A DNA stretch of 64,000 bases from positions 62,001-126,000 of the forward strand of contig NZ_JBCLNF010000002.1 in the NCBI RefSeq assembly GCF_039062465.1, in the 5' to 3' direction. Of this stretch, positions 16,171 to 24,043 are shown piece by piece (position 1 is the stretch's first letter; every line of letters starts with the position of its first letter). The notes under the pieces are model-generated. The model ran no database searches. It worked only from the letters and a program-made list of their open reading frames with translations, and was not told where the DNA came from. Made by a program: the position numbers and the translations under genes. The DNA is from Parolsenella sp958406235 (GTDB lineage: Bacteria; Actinomycetota; Coriobacteriia; Coriobacteriales; Atopobiaceae).

Positions 16171-16473
16171 CTAACAACTACCGAGAGCGGCGAGTCCCAT
16201 GTCGAGGAGCAACGCCGCATGCTGAGGCTGATACTCATCCGAAGTGATGGTAACAACCTTCTTAGCGCCCGCCTCTTCAAACGCCGCCTTCGCGAAATCA
16301 ACCGCGGGAGACAGCATAATCACGTCAGCATCATCCACGTGATCTACGGCCTCGCCGACTGGCATCGACTTGACGTCGATATCAAGGTTGCGCCCCTCGA
16401 CGAGCGCACGCATCTTGGCGGCAATGACGCTCGAGGTAACGCTAAGAGTGCAGCACAGAACGATCTTCTTCAT
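16171..16473 (-). CDS. PTS sugar transporter EIIB component (orphan)
   Basis: This 100-residue protein begins MKKIVLCCTLSVTSS, a lactose/cellobiose-type EIIB start with the candidate phosphocysteine at residue 7 or 8, followed by a Rossmann-like domain (VKSMPVGEAVDHVDDADVIMLSP). ATG 16473 is chosen because GGAAGG lies seven bases upstream. In the phosphotransferase system EIIB passes phosphate from EIIA to a sugar bound by EIIC. No EIIA or EIIC gene is nearby. It sits just after the mgl galactose operon, separated by that operon's terminator. It may serve distant EII parts or have a signalling role. Confidence 0.8.
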   Translation of the reverse strand: MKKIVLCCTLSVTSSVIAAKMRALVEGRNLDIDVKSMPVGEAVDHVDDADVIMLSPAVDFAKAAFEEAGAKKVVTITSDEYQPQHAALLLDMGLAALGSC

Positions 16474-16634
16474 GACCATGCCTTCCGTCTCTGAGGCGGG
16501 AACACGATTCACATGCCATGCGAGGTCGATAGGGCGCGCTTCCGCATGATCCGTACAAACGCAACAAGGCGCGCCTTGCCCGCTCGTCCTACGTATCGCA
16601 CAAGGACGACTTCCACTCGCGGGCCAAGCGAAGC

Positions 16635-16676
16635 AAAAGGGGTGGCTCCCGCCCGCAAGCCATTCGAGCGGGAGCC
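16635..16676 (-). terminator. Intrinsic terminator of the mgl operon
   Basis: On the minus strand GGCTCCCG and CGGGAGCC form a stem around a 17-nt loop that includes extra pairing; ACCCCTTTTGCTT follows. It is placed 11 nt after the mglC stop. Confidence 0.78.
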
Positions 16677-16686
16677 GAGGGGGGGA

Positions 16687-18342
16687 CTACTTCTTCTGGA
16701 CGTACTTGAGGCAGTCGAGCGTGACGGCGGTGAGGATGATGATGCCGGAGAACACGAACTGCAGGTTGGTGTCGATGCCCAGAATGGTGAGGGAGTAGGT
16801 AAGCGCGGTGAAGATCAGCACGCCGACCGTGACGCCCGAAATCTTGCCGATGCCGCCAGTGAAGGAGACGCCGCCGACCACGCAGGCCGCGATGGCGTCC
16901 ATGTCCCAACCCTGACCATAAGCGGCGGAGCCAGAACCGACCATGCGCATGCACTCGAGCCAGTCGCCGAAGCCGTAGAGGATGCCGGCGAGCACGAAGG
17001 CACCGATGGTGACGCCGAAGACGGAGATGCCGGAGACGGCAGCGGCCTCGGGGTTGCCACCCACGGCGTAGAGGTTCTTGCCGAACGTCGTCTTGTTCCA
17101 GATGAACCAAACGATCGCGACGGCGATGGCGGCCCAGAGAATGATCGTCGGGAAGCCGTTGACCTTCGGGATGAAGATGCCCGGGATGGCACCCTCAATG
17201 GCACCGAAGGAAACACCCTTGGTGGCATAGGTCACGAGGCCAAAGATGATGAGCATGTTGGCCATCGTGGAGATGAACGGGTGCATCTTGAAGCGCGCCG
17301 TGAAGAAGCCGGCGATGGTCGTGAAGATCGTCGTCAGGCAAATGCAGACGACGAGGGCCAGAAGCGCACGCGGAACGAGGGGGACCGAGGTGAAGTCGAA
17401 GACGACACCAAAGACCGAACCCGTGTTGATGCCCTGGTGCATGATGATCGTCGAGGCGGTCATACCCATACCGACCATACGACCAATCGACAGGTCAGTG
17501 CCCGTAAGCAGGATCAGGCCGGCGACGCCAAGAGCGTAGAACATGCGCGGCGAGGCCTGCTGCAGGATGTTGAGGACGTTCTGGTAGGTGAGCAGCTGCG
17601 TGCCCTTGACGATCGGGGCGGCGATGCACAGACCGATGAACACGAGAAGAATGACGATGTACAGGCCGTTCTTCAGGAAGAAGTTGCGCGTGTTGAACGT
17701 GTAGAGGTAGTTCTCGCGCTTCTGGGCCTGCTTCTCGGCAAAGGTGAACTTGCCCATGCGCAGCATGTCGATGAGGTGGTACTCATAGGCGAAGGCCTCG
17801 TGCTGGCGGTCCTTGATCTGCTGCAGCTCGGTGCTATAGGTCACCTTAGCGTCGAACTGACGGTTCTTGTAGATGTAGTTCTCCTCCTTGACCTCCCTGG
17901 AATCAGAGAGACCTGCGAGGGTCTGCTTGTGCTCCTCGGCGAGGTCGGCGAGCGCCTTCTCGTACTTGGCCTTGGCCTCGACCTTCTGCGCGGCGCAGCT
18001 GGCCTTGACGGGCTCGTAGTACTCGGAGTCGAAGTGCTGCTTGAGATATGCCTCGGCGTCGGCGATGAGCTTGTCGACCTCGGGCTTGTTGGCGGCCTCG
18101 ACCTTCTTGGCCTTCTCCATCTCGGCCTTGTACTCGGCGATGGCCTCGTCGCGCTCGGCCTTGGTGAGGACGCGATCGGACTTGGTGACGTCGATGCTGG
18201 TCTGGAGGGCGACGACCTTCGTCGTGCCCTCGGCACGGAGCTCGTCGACCTTGCTCTGGATAGTGCTTACATACTCATCGATCGGCTGGATGAGTTTTGC
18301 CTCATCATCGATCGAGAGAATCTTTCCGCTGGGTGCGGCCAT
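16687..18342 (-). CDS. mglC: MglC galactose/methyl-galactoside ABC permease with long N-terminal helical extension
   Basis: The C-terminal ~325 residues form a normal RbsC/MglC-type permease: NVLNILQQASPRMFYALGVAGLIL, the GTDLSIGR motif, GGNPEAAAVSGISV and a CVVGGVSFTGGIG segment. Ahead of the first helix (near residue 226) lie about 225 hydrophilic residues rich in Lys, Glu and Ala, with likely coiled-coil stretches (residues ~60-100 and 115-145). E. coli MglC has 336 residues and no such domain. A GGAGGGAG ribosome site supports ATG 18342. It forms the membrane channel for galactose import with MglA and MglB. Confidence 0.92.
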   Translation of the reverse strand: MAAPSGKILSIDDEAKLIQPIDEYVSTIQSKVDELRAEGTTKVVALQTSIDVTKSDRVLTKAERDEAIAEYKAEMEKAKKVEAANKPEVDKLIADAEAYLKQHFDSEYYEPVKASCAAQKVEAKAKYEKALADLAEEHKQTLAGLSDSREVKEENYIYKNRQFDAKVTYSTELQQIKDRQHEAFAYEYHLIDMLRMGKFTFAEKQAQKRENYLYTFNTRNFFLKNGLYIVILLVFIGLCIAAPIVKGTQLLTYQNVLNILQQASPRMFYALGVAGLILLTGTDLSIGRMVGMGMTASTIIMHQGINTGSVFGVVFDFTSVPLVPRALLALVVCICLTTIFTTIAGFFTARFKMHPFISTMANMLIIFGLVTYATKGVSFGAIEGAIPGIFIPKVNGFPTIILWAAIAVAIVWFIWNKTTFGKNLYAVGGNPEAAAVSGISVFGVTIGAFVLAGILYGFGDWLECMRMVGSGSAAYGQGWDMDAIAACVVGGVSFTGGIGKISGVTVGVLIFTALTYSLTILGIDTNLQFVFSGIIILTAVTLDCLKYVQKK

Positions 18343-18361
18343 ATGATCAGACTCCCTCCTG

Positions 18362-19870
18362 TTACAGGTACTTGGCGCTCAGGCGCAGAAGCTCTTCCTG
18401 GTTGGTCTCGGACGTGTTCACGATGCCGGAAAGTCGGCCGTTGGACATGACGCCGATGCGGTTGGTAATGCCGAGAATCTCGGGCATCTCAGAAGAGACC
18501 ACGATGATCGTCTTGCCCTGCTTGGCCATCTTGATGATCAGCTCGTAAATCTCGTACTTCGCACCAACGTCGATGCCGCGCGTGGGCTCGTCCATCATGA
18601 AGACCTGTGGCCCGCGCTCGAGCCACTTGCCGAAGATGACCTTCTGCTGGTTGCCGCCCGAAAGCGACGAGATGAGGTCGTCGGGGCCCATGCACTTGGT
18701 GTTCATCGTCTTGATCTCTTTGGCGGTCGCACGGACCATCTTGTCCGTCGAGAGCGCAACACCGCTCTTGTACTGGTTGAGATTGGCGATGGTGGTGTTG
18801 AACGTCAGGTCGCCCTTGAGGAACAGGCCGTTGGCCTTACGCTCCTCGGTGATGAGGGCAAAACCGTGTTCCATGGCGTCACGCGCGTTGTTGAAGTTCA
18901 TAAGGCGATCGCGGAAATAGACGCGACCGGCAGCACGCGTACGCACGCCAAAAATCGTTTCGAGCAACTCGGTTCGGCCGGCGCCCACCAGACCATACAG
19001 GCCAAAGATCTCGCCCTTGCGAACATCGAAGGTGATGTCCTGCAGGTGCGGCTCGAACTTGGTGGACAGGTGCTGGATCGAGAGAATCGGCTCGCCGGGC
19101 TCGTTGTCGACCGGCGGGAAGCGGTTCTCGAGCGAGCGGCCGACCATGGCCGAGATAAGCTCGTTCATATTCGTGTCTGAGGTGTGCTTCGTCATGACGA
19201 GGTTGCCGTCACGGAGCACGGAGATGTCATCGCAGATCTCGAAGATCTCGTCCATCTTGTGGGAGATATAGACGAGCGCAATGCCCTGGCTTTTAAGCAT
19301 GCGCATCATCTGGAAGAGCTTCTCGACCTCCTGGGCCATCAGCGACGAGGTGGGCTCGTCGAGCACGATGACCTTGGCGTTATACGAGATTGCCTTCGCG
19401 ATCTCACACATCTGGCGCTGCGAGACACTCATGTTCTTCATCGGCTGGGTGAGGTTGACCGTCATGCCGAGACGACGGAACAGGTCCGAGGCCTCCTTCT
19501 TCATGCGGGCCTCATCGATGATGCCGGCGCCGTTGACGGGATAGCGACCCAGGAACAGGTTGTCTACCACGTTGCGCTCGAGGCACTGGTTGAGCTCCTG
19601 GTGGACCATGGCCACGCCGTTCTCGAGCGCGTCCTTAGGACCGGAGAAGCTCACCTCCCTGCCGTCGAGGATGATGTCACCCTCGTCCTTCTGGTAAGTG
19701 CCAAACAGGCACTTCATCATGGTGGATTTGCCTGCGCCGTTCTCGCCCATGAGCCCCATCACGGTGCCGCGACGCACATTGAGGTTGATGTGATCGAGGA
19801 CCCTGTTACGGCCGAACGACTTGCTCATCCCTTTGATTTGCAGGACGTAGTCCTCTTGCTCATCCGCCAT
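18362..19870 (-). CDS. mglA: MglA, galactose/methyl-galactoside ABC transporter ATPase (two domains)
   Basis: This 502-residue tandem ATPase is of the MglA/RbsA type. Domain 1 has Walker A GENGAGKST (near residue 41), signature MSVSQRQM and Walker B VIVLDEPT. Domain 2 has the degenerate Walker A GLVGAGRTE and signature LSGGNQQK, with Walker B VFMMDEPTRGIDVGA. The unequal domains are normal for this family. It lies between mglB and mglC, 19 nt before mglC, and 123 nt after mglB with a hairpin between. It energises galactose uptake. Confidence 0.96.
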   Translation of the reverse strand: MADEQEDYVLQIKGMSKSFGRNRVLDHINLNVRRGTVMGLMGENGAGKSTMMKCLFGTYQKDEGDIILDGREVSFSGPKDALENGVAMVHQELNQCLERNVVDNLFLGRYPVNGAGIIDEARMKKEASDLFRRLGMTVNLTQPMKNMSVSQRQMCEIAKAISYNAKVIVLDEPTSSLMAQEVEKLFQMMRMLKSQGIALVYISHKMDEIFEICDDISVLRDGNLVMTKHTSDTNMNELISAMVGRSLENRFPPVDNEPGEPILSIQHLSTKFEPHLQDITFDVRKGEIFGLYGLVGAGRTELLETIFGVRTRAAGRVYFRDRLMNFNNARDAMEHGFALITEERKANGLFLKGDLTFNTTIANLNQYKSGVALSTDKMVRATAKEIKTMNTKCMGPDDLISSLSGGNQQKVIFGKWLERGPQVFMMDEPTRGIDVGAKYEIYELIIKMAKQGKTIIVVSSEMPEILGITNRIGVMSNGRLSGIVNTSETNQEELLRLSAKYL

Positions 19871-19928
19871 TTGATCACCCCTCTTTACCCCTAGAAATTG
19901 ATAACGTACTCATCCCTTACCGGGAAAA

Positions 19929-19959
19929 GGCCGGGAAGAGGACCTACCCCTCCCCGGCC
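19929..19959 (-). terminator. Hairpin between mglB and mglA, possible partial terminator
   Basis: On the minus strand GGCCGGG and CCCGGCC pair around a loop containing GAGGGG/CCTCTT complementarity, followed by TTTTCCC. It may let only part of the mglB transcript continue into mglA-mglC, so that binding protein exceeds transporter, as is common for binding-protein operons. Confidence 0.6.
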
Positions 19960-19993
19960 CGGTGCCAACGTTAAAGCTGGACGATAGCTAGAC

Positions 19994-21280
19994 CTACGCC
20001 AGGAGCGAGGTGTAGGAGGAGCCGTTGTCGGTCTTCACCATGTTGATGGCGAAGGCGTCGTACTCACCCGGGTTGCCGAGACGGTTCGTGATGTTGGACT
20101 CGGTCTGGCCGTCGCCGCCGATGTAGTCAACCTTGAGGTTGAGGAGCTTGTCGTACTTCTGGAGGAGCGGCTGGTAGGTGGCGGACAGGAAGTTGTCGGC
20201 CGCGTTGTAGATGTCGAGCCAGACCTTCTTCTCCGGGCTCTTGGAGGAGTCAAGCTGGGCCTGGGCGCCGTCATACAGAGCGGTGGCATCGGCGAACTTG
20301 TCGGCGTTCTCGGCGGTGACGGCGAGGTTCATCGCGTAGTAGGAGCGATCCTCCTCGCTGTACTTGTAGTCATCCTCGGCAAGGACGTTGCCGGCGTCGT
20401 CGGCCTTGGAGATGCCCGTGTTGATGTCAACGCCGTCAAGGGAGTTGCGGAGCAGACGGAGGGTCAGGTAAGCCTGGACGGCCGGGTTCTGGGAGATGGT
20501 GCCGGCGTAGCCCTCGGCGATGGCGGCGACAGCGTCAGAGTTGGCGTCGTAGCCGAAGGTCGGGACCTTGTTCTCCTTGGACCAGGCGTTGAACATGGCC
20601 ATGCCCATGCCGTCGTTGTTGGAGACGATGACGTCGATCTGGTCACCGAAGGAGGTGGCCCAGCTGCCCAGGGCGTTGCCAGCGGTGGCAGCATCCCAGG
20701 TGGCGCCGGCGGAGTTCTTCATCTCCTGCGAGGCGAGCTCGCGGACGATGTACTTCTTGCCGTTGACCTCGAGCTCGCCGTCCTTGACGACGGTAGCGGA
20801 GCCGTCAACGTTGGTGCCGGCAGCCTCGGAGACGATGGCGCCGTTCTGCTCGACAGCAGTGCCGAGGGCCTTGCGGCAACCACGGGTACGGGCGATGGAG
20901 TCGTTGTGGCCCACATCACCGATGGCGAGGACATAGCCGATGACGCCGTCGCCGTTGCGGTCGATGGTGTCGATGTGCTCCTTGATGTAGTCAACGACCA
21001 TCTGGCCCTCGAGCTCGCCGCCCTGGTTGGCGTCGAAGCCGACGTAGTAGGTGTTGGCGTTCCAGTTGAGCGTGGTCATGTCGAGCTCACCGGTGGAGCT
21101 GTTGGACGGCTGGCGGTTGAAGAAAACGACCGGCTTGTCCTTGTTGGCGACATCTCCGCCAGCAGCGGCCGTGGTGGCGGCGCTGTTGTCAGAGCCGCCG
21201 CAGCCAACGAGGCTGCCAGCAGCGACGGTGGTCAGGCCAAGACCACAGACCTGGAGGAACTTACGACGAGACATTGCCAT
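19994..21280 (-). CDS. mglB: MglB, galactose/glucose-binding lipoprotein
   Basis: This 428-residue solute-binding protein begins with a twin-arginine signal (SRRKFLQVCGLGLTTVAAG) and the lipobox LVGC, so it is probably a Tat-exported lipoprotein. The mature part has a galactose-binding-protein fold: VVFFNRQPS, GRNGDGVIGY-like DRNGDGVIGYVLAIGDVGHND, DVIVSNNDGMGMAMFNAW and FGYDANSDAVAAIAEGYAGTIS. It captures galactose outside the membrane for MglAC. The start is preceded by AAGGGAG. It is longer than E. coli MglB (332), with an insertion near residues 300-360. Its promoter region holds one of the two LacI-type operators. Confidence 0.93.
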   Translation of the reverse strand: MAMSRRKFLQVCGLGLTTVAAGSLVGCGGSDNSAATTAAAGGDVANKDKPVVFFNRQPSNSSTGELDMTTLNWNANTYYVGFDANQGGELEGQMVVDYIKEHIDTIDRNGDGVIGYVLAIGDVGHNDSIARTRGCRKALGTAVEQNGAIVSEAAGTNVDGSATVVKDGELEVNGKKYIVRELASQEMKNSAGATWDAATAGNALGSWATSFGDQIDVIVSNNDGMGMAMFNAWSKENKVPTFGYDANSDAVAAIAEGYAGTISQNPAVQAYLTLRLLRNSLDGVDINTGISKADDAGNVLAEDDYKYSEEDRSYYAMNLAVTAENADKFADATALYDGAQAQLDSSKSPEKKVWLDIYNAADNFLSATYQPLLQKYDKLLNLKVDYIGGDGQTESNITNRLGNPGEYDAFAINMVKTDNGSSYTSLLA

Positions 21281-21410
21281 AACGATCTCCCTTTCCTTTT
21301 TAGCGCGCGATTCGCGCGCCTTTTGACGTTTGGCGGGAATTCTCCCGCTCCGGACTCAAGAGTAACGCATTGGAAATAAAAGTTGACCACTCCTGAGTCG
21401 CCATTTCATG

Positions 21411-21426
21411 TGAGTACGTTAACATT
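21411..21426. promoter_or_regulatory. LacI-type operator upstream of mglB
   Basis: TGAGTACGTTAACATT lies 131 bp before the mglB start. Its first 14 bases have LacI-family symmetry about a central CG (TG-NNN-ACGT-NNN-CA). The identical 16 bp occurs at 22845-22860 in the lacI/galM divergent region. The LacI regulator between them is the obvious ligand. Confidence 0.75.
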
Positions 21427-21516
21427 CTCGCCGAGCGCACAACTCAGCGAGGCTCGAATTGTTGCCGAACGGTCGATTTTTGCGCCGCGAGTGGCAACGC
21501 GCGCGCAGGCAGGTCC

Positions 21517-21663
21517 TTAGTTTTCAGCTTTGGGACCCTCGCCAAAGGCCGCCTCGTCAACACGTGCGAGCTCTTCCGCATTCCACGCCTCCCCATCGAG
21601 GGCCTTGAGGTTCTCGAGGACCTGCTCGGGACGCGAGGCGCCTGATGACACGATGTCTACACT
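21517..21663 (-). pseudogene. Remnant of an aldo/keto reductase (C-terminal 48 codons)
   Basis: The frame ending at 21517 encodes VSSGASRPEQVLENLKALDG and then WNAEELARVDEAAFG. This resembles the C-terminus of aldo/keto reductases, where a GAS-x-PEQ-x-x-x-NL segment binds the NADPH phosphate. No upstream catalytic part exists: the frame soon runs into the coding sequence of the LacI regulator, whose stop is at 21662. It looks like the tail left by a deletion. The assignment is by motif memory only. Confidence 0.6.
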
Positions 21664-22702
21664 ATGCCCTCGCTCGGGCAACGGAGCCTCGCTCGATAAG
21701 CTTGCCGGGAATGCGCACGGCAACGACCTGGTTGTTTGCCGGATCCTCCGGCACGGCATGCTCGAAGGCGGTGCGCCCACGTTCGCTCATGTCGAAGCGC
21801 ACGGTGGTAAGCTGGCAGTTGGGCACATAGTCCACGAGCGAGTCATCGACGCCGACGACGCTCACGTCCTCCGGAACGCGCAGCCCATGATCGCGCAGGG
21901 CACAGATGACGCCATTTGCCATCTGGTCGTTCGCGGCGAAGACCGCCGTGAAGTCATGGTCATGCTCGAGCATTTGGCATGCCGCCTCATAGCCACTATT
22001 CGCAGACCAGTCTCCACGCATGGGCTCGACTACGGCGAGTCCCCTCTCCTGGAGGGCGTCCCTCCAACCAGCCTGGCGAAAAACCTCGTCCACGGAGAAC
22101 TCGGGGCCGGCAACATAGCGAATCTCGCGGTGACCATACGAGAAGAGATGCTCCATGAGCGTGAGGGCGCAACGATACTGGTCGGAGTCGACCGTCGTAC
22201 AGCGCGGGTGCGCATACATAGAGACGATCACCGAAGGAAGGCCCGCAAGCGGCGTGAACTCCTCGAAGTCTGGCGCGAGACGGCTCATGCCAAAGATGAC
22301 GCCATCGACAGGCAGCGCGGACATCGCGCGCGTGGCCTCTTCGAGGCTAAAGTTCTGGTTCTTGCTGATCTCCATAAGCGTGACGGCGTAACCGCGATCT
22401 CGCGCGGCGGCGGTGATTCCGTCGAGCATAGAGAGGTTGCCGAACTCCGTGATGTCGTTCACGCAGAAGCCAACGGAATGGTACCTGCCGTCCCTGAGCG
22501 AGCGACCCGCATAGCTCACACGGAAGCCGAGCTGGTCCATGGCCTCCTGAACGCGCTTGCGCGTCTTCTCGCTGACATTGGGCATATTGTTCGCCACGCG
22601 AGAAACCGTCTGCTGCGATACGCCCGCGAGGCGCGCCACATCAACCATCGAGACGGTGCGCCCAGCCGCCACCGCCTTGGTCCCGTTGTCTTCACTGCGC
22701 AT
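21662..22702 (-). CDS. LacI-family transcriptional regulator of the mgl/gal genes
   Basis: This 346-residue repressor has an N-terminal LacI helix-turn-helix and hinge (VSMVDVARLAGVSQQTVSRV, residues ~17-36, then RVQEAMDQLGF) and a periplasmic-binding-protein-like sugar domain ending in PEDVSVVGVDDSLVDYVPNCQLTTVR. ATG 22702 or GTG 22705 could start it; GGGAGG is 8-11 bases upstream. It lies between the mgl operon and galM-galK-galT, and identical operator-like sites precede mglB and its own start. It probably represses both units and responds to galactose or a related sugar. Confidence 0.9.
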   Translation of the reverse strand: MRSEDNGTKAVAAGRTVSMVDVARLAGVSQQTVSRVANNMPNVSEKTRKRVQEAMDQLGFRVSYAGRSLRDGRYHSVGFCVNDITEFGNLSMLDGITAAARDRGYAVTLMEISKNQNFSLEEATRAMSALPVDGVIFGMSRLAPDFEEFTPLAGLPSVIVSMYAHPRCTTVDSDQYRCALTLMEHLFSYGHREIRYVAGPEFSVDEVFRQAGWRDALQERGLAVVEPMRGDWSANSGYEAACQMLEHDHDFTAVFAANDQMANGVICALRDHGLRVPEDVSVVGVDDSLVDYVPNCQLTTVRFDMSERGRTAFEHAVPEDPANNQVVAVRIPGKLIERGSVARARA

Positions 22703-22844
22703 CACGCCGCTCGCCTCCCGGTCCCGCCAGATTCGTTGGGCAATGGCCGACCCGCCCCAGACACAGGGCGGACAAGCCCCCACGCCGCTCACAGGGCAAT
22801 TATGGCCGATTGCGGGAATGGGGTCTGGTTCGGCAAATTCCTTA

Positions 22845-22860
22845 TGAGTACGTTAACATT
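22845..22860. promoter_or_regulatory. LacI-type operator in the lacI/galM divergent region
   Basis: TGAGTACGTTAACATT is a perfect copy of 21411-21426. It lies 74 bp before galM and about 143 bp before the lacI start, so one site could control both the gal operon and the regulator itself. Confidence 0.75.
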
Positions 22861-22933
22861 ATTCAAGTGAAGTGTCCCGATTACTCGCCGAACGGCAGTC
22901 AGGACACGTAAATGCGAGTGCGAGAGGCGCATC

Positions 22934-24007
22934 ATGGCAAACATCGAGTTCCTTGGGAAAGCCCCGGACGGCACCCCCGTGAGTTCATATGAGCTCTCCT
23001 GCGATGGCGTCACCGCCCGCGTCATGGACTTCGGGGCAACCCTCCTCTCCCTCAGCGCGCCCAACAGGGACGGCGCGGCGGAGGATATCGTCCTCGGGTT
23101 CGACAGGCTCGGCGGCTACTTCGACAACCCCGCCTGCTACGGCGCGACCGTAGGCCCCTCCGCCAATCGCACGGACCTCGGCCAGGTCACCATTGGCGAG
23201 GCCACGTACCAGATGCCCAAGAACGACGGTCCGGACTCCCGCAACAACCTCCACACCGATCTTGCGGACGGCCTGCACAAGCGCGTCTGGAACGCCGAGC
23301 CCGCGGAGGATGATTCCTCCGTCACCTTCTCCATAACGCTCGCAGACGGCGACTACGGTCTTCCCGGTAACCGATGGATCACCGCGACATACGCGCTTGC
23401 CCCCTCGCCCGAGGGCGGCGTGACGCTCACCCTGCACTATAGGTGTGAGTCTGACGCCCCCACGTTTGTGAACATGACCAACCACACCTATTGGAACCTC
23501 GCCGGCCACGCCTCCGGCCTCGTCTTGAACCAGCTGGTCAGCGTGAACGCCAGCCATTACCTGCCCCTTCGCTCCGACAACGTCTCTCTGGGCGAGGTCG
23601 CCGATGTCGCCGACACCCCGTTTGACTTCAGGCAGGCCAAGGAGCTCGGCCGCGACATCGAACTCGAGGACGAGCAGCTCGCCCAGGGTCGCGGCTATGA
23701 CCACTGCCTCTGCGTCGACGGGTATGACGGCACGGACGTGCCGCGTCACGCGCTTCACGCCGAGGACCCCGCGAGCGGCCGCGTGCTCGACATCTCAATC
23801 ACGACGCCGGGCGCGCACCTCTACACCGGCAACTGGCTTGATGACGCAGACGCCAAGGACGGCGCCACGTACACGCCCCGTTGCGGCTTTGCCTTCGAGC
23901 CCGAGTTCTGGCCCGACAACATGCATCACGATGACTGGGAGCACCCCGTCTGCAAGCCAGGACAGCCCTACGAGCAAACCATCGTCTATCGCTTCTCCAA
24001 CAGGTAA
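22934..24007 (+). CDS. galM: Aldose 1-epimerase (mutarotase)
   Basis: This 357-residue enzyme interconverts alpha- and beta-galactose, supplying the alpha form for galactokinase. Conserved parts are ARVMDFGATLLSLSAP, PSANRTDLGQ, NNLHTDLADGLHKRVW, the catalytic histidine in MTNHTYWNLAGHA and the catalytic glutamate near the end in FAFEPEFWPDN. It is cytoplasmic, with no signal peptide. It is the first gene of galM-galK-galT, and galK begins 36 nt after its stop. The operator at 22845 lies in its promoter region. Confidence 0.95.
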   Translation: MANIEFLGKAPDGTPVSSYELSCDGVTARVMDFGATLLSLSAPNRDGAAEDIVLGFDRLGGYFDNPACYGATVGPSANRTDLGQVTIGEATYQMPKNDGPDSRNNLHTDLADGLHKRVWNAEPAEDDSSVTFSITLADGDYGLPGNRWITATYALAPSPEGGVTLTLHYRCESDAPTFVNMTNHTYWNLAGHASGLVLNQLVSVNASHYLPLRSDNVSLGEVADVADTPFDFRQAKELGRDIELEDEQLAQGRGYDHCLCVDGYDGTDVPRHALHAEDPASGRVLDISITTPGAHLYTGNWLDDADAKDGATYTPRCGFAFEPEFWPDNMHHDDWEHPVCKPGQPYEQTIVYRFSNR

Positions 24008-24043
24008 TTACCGACGCGTATGCGCCTCGAGAAAGGACCATCC

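Noticed and set aside
16513..18450. Very long open frame on the plus strand opposite mglC (and similar ones opposite argJ-argC and fusA)
   Set aside because: The minus-strand proteins are clear family members. The antisense frames are charged, low-complexity sequences produced by GC-rich third positions, without ribosome sites or recognisable motifs.
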